DNA of 39,596 bases from AC-69 sp044867345 (GCA_044867345.1 JBIOUU010000190.1:1-39596); one strand, 5' to 3'. Positions 15,994-24,315 are shown, counted from the first letter of the stretch. Numbers and translations: made by a program. The notes: a model not told the origin generated them from the letters alone.

Positions 15994-16545
15994 ATGCGGA
16001 TCATCGCCGGAACGGCGAAGGGGGTCCGCCTGGCGCCCGTGCCCCGGGGGGTTCGCCCGGTCTCCGACATGGCCAGGGAGGGCCTGTTCTCCAGCATCGC
16101 TTCCGACGTCCCCGGCGCGGCGGTGTTGGACCTGTACGCGGGGACGGGTGCCTTGGGCATCGAGGCGCTCTCGCGGGGGGCTGAGCGGGCCGCCTTCGTG
16201 GACCGGAGCCGGCCTGCACTGGCCACCATCCGCCGGAACCTCGACCGCACGGCGCTGGCCGAGCGGGGGGCCGTGATCGCCTCGCCGGTGACCGCGTTCG
16301 TCACCAGGCATGACAGATCGGCGGGACCGTTCGACCTGGTGATGGCCGATCCCCCTTACGAGGCCTCCGTGGAGGTCGATGCCGTGCTCGCCGAGCTCGG
16401 ATCGAGATGGCTCCCCGAGCACGGGTGGACGGTCGTCCTGACCCGTCCGGTCCGGAGTTCCATACCTGTCATTCCGGTAGACTGGCACGTCGCGAGGCGC
16501 CTGGAGTACGGCGATACCCTCGTCCTGGTCTACCGGGAGGTCTGA
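15994..16545 (+). CDS. rsmD: 16S rRNA (guanine966-N2)-methyltransferase
   Basis: A 183-residue Rossmann-fold methyltransferase that modifies G966 of 16S rRNA using S-adenosylmethionine. It begins MRIIAGTAKG, the RsmD hallmark, followed by RPVSDMAREGLFS, the SAM-binding motif VLDLYAGTGALGIEALSRGA, and the catalytic tetrad DPPY in LVMADPPYEA. The ATG at 15994 lies seven bases after a -10-like TACAGT with no ribosome binding site, so translation is probably leaderless. It is followed one base later by coaD, the usual partner. Confidence 0.94.
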   Translation: MRIIAGTAKGVRLAPVPRGVRPVSDMAREGLFSSIASDVPGAAVLDLYAGTGALGIEALSRGAERAAFVDRSRPALATIRRNLDRTALAERGAVIASPVTAFVTRHDRSAGPFDLVMADPPYEASVEVDAVLAELGSRWLPEHGWTVVLTRPVRSSIPVIPVDWHVARRLEYGDTLVLVYREV

Positions 16546-16546
16546 G

Positions 16547-17032
16547 TTGGGCGTGACCGCCCTGTGTCCGGGGACGTTCGACCCCGTGACGAACGGTCAT
16601 CTCGACATCATCGAACGGGCTGGGCGGCACTTCGGCACGGTGGTGGTCGCGGTGCTGGAGAACCCAGCCAAGCAACCATTGTTCAGTGTGGAGGAGCGGG
16701 TCTCGATGCTCAAGGAGGTAACGAGCGAGCTGGGGAACGTGGAGGTGGATCCGTTCTCCGGATTGCTCGTGGAATACGCAGGGCTTCGGGGCTCCAGCGT
16801 CATCGTGAAGGGCCTGCGGGCGGTGACGGACTTCGAGTACGAGATCCAGATGGCCCAGATGAACCGGAGCCTGTCGGGCGTGGAGACCCTGTTCATGACC
16901 ACCGCGCCGAACTGGTCGTTCCTGTCCTCGTCTCTGGTCAAGGAAGTCGCCAGGTATGGAGGCGACGTCTCCGGGCTCGTGCCGGCGGCTGTGGCCGAGC
17001 GGCTGGCGGAGAAGCTCGGGAGGCCCCGGTAG
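16547..17032 (+). CDS. coaD: phosphopantetheine adenylyltransferase
   Basis: CoaD transfers AMP from ATP to 4'-phosphopantetheine to form dephospho-CoA. The 161-residue protein has the nucleotidyltransferase motif CPGTFDPVTNGHLDII at the N terminus, KGLRAVTDFEYEIQMAQMN in the middle and FLSSSLVKEVARYGGDVSGLVP near the C terminus, matching the family. The start is TTG at 16547, supported by GGAGGT about five bases upstream and one base after the rsmD stop. Its stop codon shares a base with the next gene's GTG. Confidence 0.96.
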   Translation: MGVTALCPGTFDPVTNGHLDIIERAGRHFGTVVVAVLENPAKQPLFSVEERVSMLKEVTSELGNVEVDPFSGLLVEYAGLRGSSVIVKGLRAVTDFEYEIQMAQMNRSLSGVETLFMTTAPNWSFLSSSLVKEVARYGGDVSGLVPAAVAERLAEKLGRPR

Positions 17033-17565
17033 TGGACCTTGCGGCCCGCCTGCAACAGATGGAGGACATGATCAGGGAGGCGAAGTCCATGCCGCTCTCA
17101 TCGTCGGCCCTGCTCAACCGGGACGAGATCCTGGAACTGGTGGCCCAGATGCGGGAGGCCTTGCCCGAGGAGATCAAGCAGGCCCGGTGGGTGGTGAAGG
17201 ACCGCGAGGAGCTCCTGACCAAGGCCCGCCGCCACTCGCAGCGGATCGTGGAGGAGGCGGAGCAGGAACAGCTCCGTATGGCCATCCGCGAAGAGGTCGT
17301 GAAGCGCGCGGAGGCCGAGGCCGATCGGATCCTGGTCGAGGCCCGCGAGGAGGCCCGGCGGATGCGACTGGAGGCCGAGGACTACGTGGATGCCAAGTTG
17401 GCCCAATTCGAGATCGCGCTGCAGCGAAGCGGTGAGGAGCTGGCTGCCACCAAGGCCGCGCTGGGGCGCACCCTGGAGCAGGTGGAAGGGGGTAGGGAGC
17501 GCCTGCGGGGGACCGCGCCGGCCCAGCAAGAGTTCGGCCCCGAGGAGTTGGAGGAAGAGGAGTGA
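17032..17565 (+). CDS. SepIVA-like coiled-coil protein
   Basis: A 177-residue protein that is almost entirely charged coiled coil. An N-terminal segment (DLAARLQQMEDMIREAKSMP, then LLNRDEILELVAQMREALPEEI) is followed by long Ala/Glu/Arg helices resembling DivIVA or ATP synthase b-subunit stalks, and it ends in an acidic tail. Its position directly before yceD-rpmF-rnc-mutM matches that of Rv2927c (SepIVA) in mycobacteria, a DivIVA-like septation and cell-elongation factor. The GTG at 17032 has GGGAGG upstream. The functional assignment rests on synteny and coiled-coil character, so I leave the symbol blank. Confidence 0.75.
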   Translation: MDLAARLQQMEDMIREAKSMPLSSSALLNRDEILELVAQMREALPEEIKQARWVVKDREELLTKARRHSQRIVEEAEQEQLRMAIREEVVKRAEAEADRILVEAREEARRMRLEAEDYVDAKLAQFEIALQRSGEELAATKAALGRTLEQVEGGRERLRGTAPAQQEFGPEELEEEE

Positions 17566-18071
17566 TGGCGATGCGCACGATCGACGTCCGCGACCTGGTC
17601 GACAGTCCAGGCTCGTCCAAGACGGTGCGCGTGGACGAGGCCGTCGAGGGGTTGCACATGGAGCTGGCCGAGGTCCCGGGGGACCAGCGGCTCTCGGGCG
17701 ACCTGACATTGGAGAGCGTGGTCGAGGGGGTCTACGCGACCGGGACCATTCGGGGAACGATGGCTCTTCGCTGCGCCCGGTGCCTGAAGGAGTTCACGCA
17801 GCCGTTCGACGTCGAGATGCACGAGCTGTTCCCCCTCCGACCGGGTCCGGAGGACGACTACGAGCTCGGCAAGGACCTGACGCTGGACCCGGAGCAGATG
17901 GTTCGGGACTCCGTCGTCCTGTCGATGCCGTTCTCCCCCTTATGCCGGCCCGGCTGTCTGGGGCTGTGCCCGCGGTGCGGTGGCGACCGCAACCTCGGCG
18001 AGTGCACGTGTACCGAGGAGGTCGTCGACCCCCGGTGGGCCGGACTCGAGCAGCTGTTCCGCGACCGATAG
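17565..18071 (+). CDS. yceD: YceD/DUF177 family protein
   Basis: A 168-residue protein of the DUF177 family, nearly always encoded just before rpmF and linked to 23S rRNA or ribosome accumulation. It shows MRTIDVRDLVDSPGS, then CARCLKEFTQPF and the Cys cluster CRPGCLGLCPRCGGDRNLGECTC, a likely metal site in the actinobacterial forms. I chose ATG 17565, which overlaps the previous stop as TGATG and has GAGGAAGAGGAG upstream; GTG 17562 and ATG 17571 are alternatives. It is in operon with the SepIVA-like gene and rpmF. Confidence 0.9.
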   Translation: MAMRTIDVRDLVDSPGSSKTVRVDEAVEGLHMELAEVPGDQRLSGDLTLESVVEGVYATGTIRGTMALRCARCLKEFTQPFDVEMHELFPLRPGPEDDYELGKDLTLDPEQMVRDSVVLSMPFSPLCRPGCLGLCPRCGGDRNLGECTCTEEVVDPRWAGLEQLFRDR

Positions 18072-18099
18072 GGCGCGACAGGCGAGAAAGGAAGGACCG

Positions 18100-18276
18100 A
18101 TGCCGGTACCGAAGAGGAGACAGACCCAGGCCCGGGGGGCCAAGCGGCGTGCCAACTGGAAGGCGCAGGCCGCGACGTATTCCACGTGCCCCCAATGCCA
18201 TCAACCCAAGCTCCCCCATCGGGTCTGCGCCAATTGCGGCTACTACGGGGGTCGCCAGGCCATCGAGGTCGAGTAG
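18100..18276 (+). CDS. rpmF: 50S ribosomal protein L32
   Basis: A 58-residue L32 beginning MPVPKRRQTQARGAKRRANW, followed by a zinc ribbon of two Cys pairs, CPQC and CANC, and the ending YYGGRQAIEVE. It is full length. The ATG has AAGGAAGG four bases upstream. It follows yceD by 28 bases, the near-universal yceD-rpmF arrangement, and precedes rnc. Confidence 0.97.
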   Translation: MPVPKRRQTQARGAKRRANWKAQAATYSTCPQCHQPKLPHRVCANCGYYGGRQAIEVE

Positions 18277-18295
18277 CGAGGGCGTGAGGGACCGC

Positions 18296-19027
18296 GTGAG
18301 CGCGACAGGCGCCGACGACCCGACGACCGTGGCCCTCGAGCGGGCGCTCGGCGTCCGCTTTGCGGACGCCGACCTCCGCGACCAATCCCTGACCCACCGG
18401 TCGTTCGCGTTCGAGCAGGAGCTCGCGTTCAACAATGAACGCCTCGAGTTCCTGGGCGATGCGGTGCTCGGCCTCGTGGTCACCGATCTGGCGTACCGGG
18501 AGTTCCCCGACCTCTCCGAGGGTGAGCTGGCCAAGCTGCGGGCGGCCATCGTGAACATGGGAGCCCTGGCCGAGGTGGCCCGCGACCTCGGGCTCGGTTC
18601 GGTGATCCGCCTGGGCAAGGGAGAGGAGCTCTCCGGGGGGAGGGACAAGTCCAGCATCCTGGCCGATGTCCTGGAGGCCATCCTGGGGGCTGTCTACCTC
18701 GACCTAGGGCTCGACGCCGCCCGAACGATCATCGAGCGGCTGTTCCGCCCGCGCATGGTGGCCTACGTGCGGGGCGAGGGAGAGCGCGACTACAAGACGA
18801 TTCTCCAGGAGCTGGCCTCGCAGGAGCTGCGGGCGCTCCCCGAGTACCGCATCGACGAACGAGGACCCGATCACGAGAAGGAGTTCACGGCGACCGTCTT
18901 CCTTGCCGGGAGGCCCTACGGCACCGGGACCGGCCGCTCAAAGAAAGAGGCCGAGCAGCAGGCCGCCCACGAGGCCTACGTGAAGCTCTCGGAGCGCTCC
19001 GTGGAGACGGAGTCGAAGGGAGCGTAG
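18296..19027 (+). CDS. rnc: ribonuclease III
   Basis: RNase III cleaves double-stranded RNA, including rRNA precursors. The 243-residue protein carries the signature NNERLEFLGDAVLGL at about residues 46-60, the second catalytic block DKSSILADVLEAILGAVYLD, and a C-terminal dsRNA-binding domain (DYKTILQELASQE through GTGRSKKEAEQQAAHEAYVKL). I chose GTG 18296, which has GAGGG five bases upstream; GTG 18284 would add four residues. It abuts mutM with no gap. Confidence 0.96.
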   Translation: MSATGADDPTTVALERALGVRFADADLRDQSLTHRSFAFEQELAFNNERLEFLGDAVLGLVVTDLAYREFPDLSEGELAKLRAAIVNMGALAEVARDLGLGSVIRLGKGEELSGGRDKSSILADVLEAILGAVYLDLGLDAARTIIERLFRPRMVAYVRGEGERDYKTILQELASQELRALPEYRIDERGPDHEKEFTATVFLAGRPYGTGTGRSKKEAEQQAAHEAYVKLSERSVETESKGA

Positions 19028-19870
19028 GTGGAGCTTCCCGAAGTCGAGGTGATGCGTCGAGATCTGGAGAAGGACGTCGTGGGCCGCAAGATCGTCGCGG
19101 CCGAGGTCCGACCGTCGAAGAACGCCATGCGGGTCATCCGCCGGCACAGCCGGCGCAAGGAGTTCGTCGACAGGCTGGTCGGCCGCAAGATCCTCAAGGC
19201 CGACCGCCGTGGGAAGTACGTCCTGCTGTTCCTGGACAATGGCGACGTGCTCGTGGTCCATTTCGGCATGAGCGGCCAGTTCGTCCGAGGCAACAAGCGA
19301 GTGCCACTCCCGCCCCATACCCACGTCGTGATCACCTTCCAGCAGGGAGGCGACGTCCGGTTCGTCGACCCGCGCACCTTCGGCGAGATGTTCGTAACCG
19401 CCGGTGACGACCTCGGGAAGGTGAAGGAGCTCCAGCACATCGCCATCGACCCGCTCGACCACGTCTTCACGTGGCAGTCATTCGGGGGGCAGATGGCCCA
19501 ACGAGGGTCGAAGCTGAAGCAACTCCTGATGGACCAGAAGTTCATCTCTGGGCTGGGGAACATCTACTCCGACGAGGTGCTGTTCGCCGCGGGGCTGCGG
19601 CTCGACCGGTTGTCGGACACGCTCTCCTCGCAGGAGGTGCGCCGTCTCTATCGCTCGCTCCAGGAGGTCCTGCAGGAGGCCATCCGGTACCGGGGGACGA
19701 CGCTGGAGGACGAGGCGTATCTCGACCTGTTCGGCAAGCCCGGCGAGTTCCAGAACGAGCTCAAGGTCTACGGTCGCCAGGGCCTGCCCTGCCGACGCTG
19801 CCGCACCTCGATCCAGACCGTGAAGGTCTCCGGCCGGAGCGCTTACTTCTGCCCGCAGTGCCAGAGCTGA
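19028..19870 (+). CDS. mutM: formamidopyrimidine-DNA glycosylase family protein lacking Pro1
   Basis: A 280-residue Fpg/MutM-family protein, normally removing 8-oxoguanine from DNA and cleaving the abasic site. Family features present are the ELPEVEV start, the Lys63 loop (DRRGKYVLLFL), HFGMSGQF, the H2TH segment MDQKFISGLGNIYSDEVLF, and a zinc finger with Cys255, 258, 275 and 278 plus Arg270. Functional Fpg proteins start Met-Pro-Glu-Leu-Pro, and the exposed proline is the Schiff-base nucleophile. Here the GTG is followed directly by GAG-CTT-CCC, and the codon before it is the rnc stop, so the proline codon is absent and Met-Glu is the N terminus. Activity as a canonical glycosylase/lyase is therefore doubtful. 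Confidence 0.9.
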   Translation: MELPEVEVMRRDLEKDVVGRKIVAAEVRPSKNAMRVIRRHSRRKEFVDRLVGRKILKADRRGKYVLLFLDNGDVLVVHFGMSGQFVRGNKRVPLPPHTHVVITFQQGGDVRFVDPRTFGEMFVTAGDDLGKVKELQHIAIDPLDHVFTWQSFGGQMAQRGSKLKQLLMDQKFISGLGNIYSDEVLFAAGLRLDRLSDTLSSQEVRRLYRSLQEVLQEAIRYRGTTLEDEAYLDLFGKPGEFQNELKVYGRQGLPCRRCRTSIQTVKVSGRSAYFCPQCQS

Positions 19871-19886
19871 CGGCCTTGCGAGAGGC

Positions 19887-20471
19887 CTACGAACGGACGA
19901 CCGCGCCCGCCTCGCGCATGCGCTCGAGCGCACGCTCACCATCGCCGGGGTGGAGGTCGACCGCCCGGATGGCTTCGGAAAGCACCTCGGTCTCGAACCC
20001 CAGCCGCCGCGCATCGAGGACCGTCTCGACCACGCAATAGTCGGTGGCCAGACCGCATACCGTGACGGCCTGGACGTCCCGTTCCCGAAGCATGGCCTCG
20101 AGCTGCGTCGAAGCCGTCTCCCCGGTCTTCGGGTCCCGGATGCTGAACGCGGAGTAGCCGTCCTCGCCGCCGCTCCCTTTCTTCACCGACCCGCCCACGA
20201 CCTCGAGATCCGGGTGGAGCTCGGCGCCCCATGTCTCCTTGACGCAGTGCACGGGCCAGATGCCGCCATCCTTCTGGAAGTGGGGCGTGGACATCGGGTG
20301 CCAGTCCTGCGTGTACACGACGAGAGCTCCGGCCCTGCTCGACACTTCCACCTGCTCGTTGATGATCGGGACCACCGTCTCGCCGCCCCTCACGTACAAG
20401 CTCCCCTTGGGGTCGGCGAAGTCGTTCTGGACGTCCACCACGATCAGAGCGGCTTTCGGGCCGGGGTCCAC
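19887..20471 (-). CDS. pncA: nicotinamidase / isochorismatase-family hydrolase
   Basis: A 194-residue hydrolase that deamidates nicotinamide to nicotinate for NAD salvage. The catalytic triad is visible: Asp13 in LIVVDVQNDF, Lys97 or Lys98 in SVKKGSGGEDGYSAF, and Cys146 in CGLATDYCVVETVLDA. The metal site is Asp56, His58 and His64 in TQDWHPMSTPHF. I chose GTG 20471, with GGAGG nine bases upstream, because the family begins there; the reading can run on to 20840 but overlaps acyP on the other strand. It is divergent from acyP and converges on mutM with a 16-base gap. Confidence 0.92.
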   Translation of the reverse strand: MDPGPKAALIVVDVQNDFADPKGSLYVRGGETVVPIINEQVEVSSRAGALVVYTQDWHPMSTPHFQKDGGIWPVHCVKETWGAELHPDLEVVGGSVKKGSGGEDGYSAFSIRDPKTGETASTQLEAMLRERDVQAVTVCGLATDYCVVETVLDARRLGFETEVLSEAIRAVDLHPGDGERALERMREAGAVVRS

Positions 20472-20492
20472 TGCTCCTTGCCTCCGAGAAGG

Positions 20493-20498
20493 ATTGTA
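20493..20498 (-). promoter_or_regulatory. -10 box for pncA
   Basis: TACAAT on the minus strand, a near-consensus -10, lies 21 bases before the pncA GTG. The resulting leader of about 15 bases carries the CGGAGG ribosome binding site. Confidence 0.55.
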
Positions 20499-20564
20499 GG
20501 GACGGCCTCGTATCAGCATGACGTGTTGCCGCCCGGCGCCGGCGCCGGCGTCGGCGTGATCCGG

Positions 20565-20571
20565 TAAGAAT
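20565..20571 (+). promoter_or_regulatory. possible -10 box for a leaderless acyP transcript
   Basis: TAAGAAT ends six bases before the GTG of acyP, the same spacing seen at trmD and comM, and no Shine-Dalgarno sequence is present. The match to TANNNT is one base out of register, so it is weaker. Confidence 0.4.
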
Positions 20572-20577
20572 CCCGCA

Positions 20578-20847
20578 GTGAAGCGGGTTCGCGTGGTGGT
20601 CGAGGGCCGAGTCCAGGGGGTCTTCTTCCGCTCGACGTGCGCCACGTTGGCCCGACAGCGAGGGCTTGGCGGCTTCGTCCGCAATCTCCCGAACGGGAGG
20701 GTGGAGGCGGCCTTCGAAGGGGTCGACGACGACGTGGACGCGCTGGTCGCGTGGTGCAGGGTGGGACCCGACCACGCCCGCGTGAACCGGGTCGAGGTCC
20801 TGACCGAAGAGGTTCGCGGGGACAGCGATTTCCGGATCACCGGCTGA
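20578..20847 (+). CDS. acyP: acylphosphatase
   Basis: An 89-residue acylphosphatase that hydrolyses acyl-phosphate bonds. The catalytic pair is present: Arg18 in GRVQGVFFRSTC and Asn36 in GGFVRNLPNGRVE. The fold ends in DSDFRITG, close to the family's usual GFxI/R ending. The GTG at 20578 lies six bases after TAAGAAT and lacks a ribosome binding site, so it may be leaderless. Placement just before smc is the standard actinobacterial order. Confidence 0.93.
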   Translation: MKRVRVVVEGRVQGVFFRSTCATLARQRGLGGFVRNLPNGRVEAAFEGVDDDVDALVAWCRVGPDHARVNRVEVLTEEVRGDSDFRITG

Positions 20848-20893
20848 CCTGAAGTTCCTGGTCAAACCGGGGAAACGACAGCTCGGGCGCTGT

Positions 20894-20899
20894 TAGCAT
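20894..20899 (+). promoter_or_regulatory. -10 box for smc
   Basis: TAGCAT ends 12 bases before the smc ATG. GGAAAC lies 17 bases upstream of it as a possible -35. The leader would be about five or six bases with no Shine-Dalgarno sequence. Confidence 0.45.
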
Positions 20900-20911
20900 C
20901 GGCCTCCAGAC

Positions 20912-23900
20912 ATGTTCCTACGCTCCCTCCAGATCCGAGGCTTCAAGTCCTTCGCCGAGAAGACCGTCCTCGAGTTCGCCCCGGGGATCAGCGTCATCGT
21001 GGGCCCAAACGGGTCCGGAAAGTCCAACCTGGTCGACGCCATCAGCTGGGTCCTAGGAGAGCAGGGCCCGAGAGCCTTGCGGGGCAATCAGATGGCGGAC
21101 GTCATCTTCGCCGGGAGCCCGCAGCGTCCGGCGCTCGGGATGGCGGAGGTCAAGCTCGTCATCGACAACTCGGCCGGCCTGATCCCGGTTCCGATGAGCG
21201 AGATCGAGGTAAGCCGGACGATCTTCCGGAGCGGCGACAGCGAGTACCGGATCGGTGGGCGGGTGTCCCGGCTGCTCGACGTGCAGGAGCTCCTGTCGGA
21301 GAGCGGCATCGGCCGTGCCCTGCACACCATCGTGAGCCAGGGTCAGCTCGAGGAGGTGCTCACGGCCCGGCCCGAGGACCGCCGACAATACATCGAGGAG
21401 GCGGCAGGCATCGCCAAGCACCGGCGGCGGCGCGAGCGGGCCGAGCGCAAGCTGGCCGGGCTGGAGCAGGACCTGGTGCGGCTGTCCGACGTCCTGGCCG
21501 AGCTGCGGCGCCAGCTGAAGCCGCTGAAGCAGCAGGCCGAGATGGCACACCGCCACGAGGAGCTGACGGCCGAAGCGGACACCGTGGCCGTGAAGCTCGC
21601 TGCGGCACGCCTGCGGGACCTCCTGGCGGAGCGCGATCGCCGAACCGGAGGGTGGGACGAGGGTCTCGAGCGGCGGAAGGAGGCTCGGGAGCGACTGGCC
21701 TCCCTCGACCAGGACGTGGCGAACGCGGCGGACGCACGAGCCAGGGCGGTGTGGACGGTCCAGGAGGCCGAGGCCGTGTTCCGGCAGACCCAGGAGGAGA
21801 GATCCTCCGCGGAGCGCGCGCTTCGCTCGGCCGTGGAAGCTGAGTCCATGGCGCGCACGCAGCTGGCCACCGAGGCCTCGCGGCACGTCCGCCTCACGGC
21901 GATGGACGAGGACTCGGCCCGCATGGAGGCGCGGTTGGGGGAGGTGGCGGTGGAGCTCGAGCAGCGCGAGCGCGAGCTCGACGAGGCGGAGCGGGGATTC
22001 CGCGAGGCGCTCGAGACGCGGCGGCTCGTGGAGGAGGAGCGTCGCCGGATCTCGGAGGAGGCCGCGGCCCACCGGGCCGAGATGGAGACGCTCAGGGCCT
22101 CGCTGGCCTCGCACGAACGCGAGCGGGCGCGCCTGGAGGAGCACCTGGGGCAGGTGCGCGAACGGCGCACGGCGGTGGAAGCCGAGCGGGCCCGCCTGGG
22201 TGAGGAGGTCGAGCGGCTCGACGGAGAGAGCGCGCCGGTCTCCGAGCGCAAGGCGGCACTGGACCGGGAACGGACCGAGCTCGCCCGGCGGGTCGCGGAG
22301 CTCGAGGAGGCCGAGCGGCGGTTCCTCGCCCGCCGGGAGCTGCTGGAGGCGCGCAAGGCCGACCTGGAGGAGACCCCGGGGTCCCGGTTCATTGCGTCGC
22401 GTGCCAGCCGGGCCGTGGGGCTGCTGGGCAGACTGATCGAGGTCGAGGAGGGTTGGGAGCACGCGCTCGTCGCGGGCCTCGGCCCCTTCGCCGACGCCGT
22501 GGTCTACGCAGACATGGACGACGCGATCGAGGAGGCTCCGAATGGCGAGGGCGCGACGCTCGCCGTCGCCGGCGGAGGCCCCGCGTCCTTCGTGCTCCCC
22601 GAGGAACGCACGCTCCTCTCGATCGTCTCGGCCGATCCCGCCGCTCGCGGGCTCGTCTCGACGGTCCTGAAGGACATCTACATCGCGGATTCGCTCGAGG
22701 AGGCCGTGGCGAAGCACCGTACCCACCCCAAGTGCGCGTTCGTCACCGCCGAGGGAGTGCTGATCGGCCCGGCGTTCATCCGAACCGCCGCATCTGCCTC
22801 CCGCGGGGACGAGATCGCGAGCGAGCTGGCGAGGGTGGAGCACGAACTGGCGCGGACCCTGTCCGCGGCTCGGCCCGCGCGCCACCGGTTGGGACAGGCG
22901 GTGGCCGAATTGGAGCGGCTGGCCGCCCGGCTCGAGCAGGCCGACGCCGAGATCATGCGCGCCGCCGAGGCCATGGGACGTCTGGAGACCGAGGCGAATG
23001 CGCTGGCCCGGGAGGAGGAGAGCCAGGGCCAGCGCCTGGCCGGGGTGGAGGACGCGGCCGCGGCCTGGCGAGACCGGCTGGCCGCGGCCGAGCCTGCTTC
23101 CCATGCGCTGCCGGACCTCCCGCGGGCGCCCGAGCCGCCGATCCAGCACCGGGTGGCGGTGGAGACCCTGCGGCGAGACCGGGCGGGGATCTCCGCCCGG
23201 CTGACCTCGGTTCGCGCAGAGCGCGCGACGCTCGCGGCGCAGGACCCGGACGCGCTTTCGGCCGCGCTCGACGCCGCGGGCGTCGAGCGCGGCAAGGCCG
23301 ACCAGCGCCTCGTCGCAGCCGAGGCTGCGTTGGAATCGGCGGGGGCTCGGCGGGACGAGACGGCCGAGGCCGAGCGCCAAGCCACCGAGGCCGAAGCCGG
23401 GGTCAACCGAGCCTGGAGGGAGGCCTCCCAGGAGCTGGAACGGCTCCGGGAGGAATACGAGGAAGAGGACCGCTTTCGCGGTGATCTGGACCGCAGGGTC
23501 CGTGACGCGGAGCGGTTGCTGCGGGAGGGGCACCAGGCGGAGCCGGAGCAGGCGGTCGCCGGCTTGGGAAAGGACGAGTCGGCCAAGTCCATCGAGCGGC
23601 GCGCCGAGCTCGTGCAGCGCCGACTGGCCCTCCTGGGCCGGGTGAACCTGCTTGCGGGCGGGGAGTTCGAGGCCCTTTCGGAGCGCCACGACTTCATGGC
23701 CAGGGAGCTCGACGACGTCCGGAAGGCCCGGCGAGACCTGATGCAGGTCGTCGCCAGGATCGACGAGGAGATCGCCACCACGTTTGCCGCCGCCTACCGT
23801 GATGTGGCGTCCTCCTTCGAGGCGTTGTTCCAGGAGCTGTTCCCCGGGGGCGAGGGGCGGCTCGTGGCCACCCAGCCAGAGGACATCCTTGCCACCGGGA

Positions 23901-24304
23901 TCGAGATCGAGGCCCGCCCGGGCCGAAAGCGAGTGAAGCGCATCTCGCTCCTCTCCGGTGGCGAGCGGGCGCTCACCGCGCTCGCCTTCCTGTTCGCCAT
24001 CTTCAAGGCCAGGCCGAGCCCGTTCTACCTGATGGACGAGGTGGAGCCGGCTCTCGACGACGTGAACCTGCACCGGTTCCTCCAGCTGATCCGGGGATTC
24101 GTCGACGACTCCCAGGTGCTGATCGTGACGCACCAGAAACGGACGATGGAGGTGGCGCAGATGATGTACGGGGTCTCGATGAGCAAGGAGGGGACTTCGA
24201 GGGTGGTGGGGCAGCGCCTGGAGATGATGCCGGGCGAAGAGCGCACGGCCGTTCCCTCCGAGGCCGTCGCCGTGTTGCACGGTCCGGACGCGGCCACCGA
24301 GTAG
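20912..24304 (+). CDS. smc: chromosome segregation protein SMC
   Basis: SMC is the ATPase arm of the condensin-like complex (with ScpA and ScpB) that compacts and segregates the chromosome. The 1130-residue protein has the N-terminal head with Walker A GPNGSGKS at residues 31-38, a long charged coiled coil to about 485, and a hinge at about 490-626 (SRAVGLLGRLIEVEEGWEHAL ... FVTAEGVLIGPAF). A second coiled coil leads to the C-terminal head with signature LLSGGERALTALAFL near 1012 and Walker B FYLMDEVEPALDD near 1036. Length is slightly short of typical 1150-1200 but all parts are present. A TAGCAT -10 box suggests its own promoter. The full-length antisense reading opposite it is a GC artefact. 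Confidence 0.97.
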   Translation: MFLRSLQIRGFKSFAEKTVLEFAPGISVIVGPNGSGKSNLVDAISWVLGEQGPRALRGNQMADVIFAGSPQRPALGMAEVKLVIDNSAGLIPVPMSEIEVSRTIFRSGDSEYRIGGRVSRLLDVQELLSESGIGRALHTIVSQGQLEEVLTARPEDRRQYIEEAAGIAKHRRRRERAERKLAGLEQDLVRLSDVLAELRRQLKPLKQQAEMAHRHEELTAEADTVAVKLAAARLRDLLAERDRRTGGWDEGLERRKEARERLASLDQDVANAADARARAVWTVQEAEAVFRQTQEERSSAERALRSAVEAESMARTQLATEASRHVRLTAMDEDSARMEARLGEVAVELEQRERELDEAERGFREALETRRLVEEERRRISEEAAAHRAEMETLRASLASHERERARLEEHLGQVRERRTAVEAERARLGEEVERLDGESAPVSERKAALDRERTELARRVAELEEAERRFLARRELLEARKADLEETPGSRFIASRASRAVGLLGRLIEVEEGWEHALVAGLGPFADAVVYADMDDAIEEAPNGEGATLAVAGGGPASFVLPEERTLLSIVSADPAARGLVSTVLKDIYIADSLEEAVAKHRTHPKCAFVTAEGVLIGPAFIRTAASASRGDEIASELARVEHELARTLSAARPARHRLGQAVAELERLAARLEQADAEIMRAAEAMGRLETEANALAREEESQGQRLAGVEDAAAAWRDRLAAAEPASHALPDLPRAPEPPIQHRVAVETLRRDRAGISARLTSVRAERATLAAQDPDALSAALDAAGVERGKADQRLVAAEAALESAGARRDETAEAERQATEAEAGVNRAWREASQELERLREEYEEEDRFRGDLDRRVRDAERLLREGHQAEPEQAVAGLGKDESAKSIERRAELVQRRLALLGRVNLLAGGEFEALSERHDFMARELDDVRKARRDLMQVVARIDEEIATTFAAAYRDVASSFEALFQELFPGGEGRLVATQPEDILATGIEIEARPGRKRVKRISLLSGGERALTALAFLFAIFKARPSPFYLMDEVEPALDDVNLHRFLQLIRGFVDDSQVLIVTHQKRTMEVAQMMYGVSMSKEGTSRVVGQRLEMMPGEERTAVPSEAVAVLHGPDAATE

Positions 24305-24307
24305 CCT
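24302..24307 (+). promoter_or_regulatory. -10 box for ftsY embedded in the smc stop codon
   Basis: TAGCCT begins with the TAG stop of smc and ends eight bases before the ftsY GTG. No ribosome binding site lies between, so a leaderless ftsY transcript could start here in addition to read-through from smc. Confidence 0.45.
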
Positions 24308-24315
24308 GTATCCCC

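Noticed and set aside
14800..16488. A 562-codon minus-strand open frame opposite recG and rsmD
   Set aside because: It is a shadow of recG and rsmD, both of which have intact catalytic motifs on the plus strand.
20534..20550. GC-rich palindromic repeat (CGGCGC units) between pncA and acyP
   Set aside because: It is considered as an operator or terminator, but it is a short simple-sequence run common at this GC content, without a U-tract and not centred on either promoter.
21053..24280. A 1075-codon open frame on the minus strand opposite smc
   Set aside because: Coiled-coil genes at this GC content leave long open antisense frames. The translation is Leu/Arg/Gly/Pro-rich without any domain, while the plus strand encodes a complete SMC.
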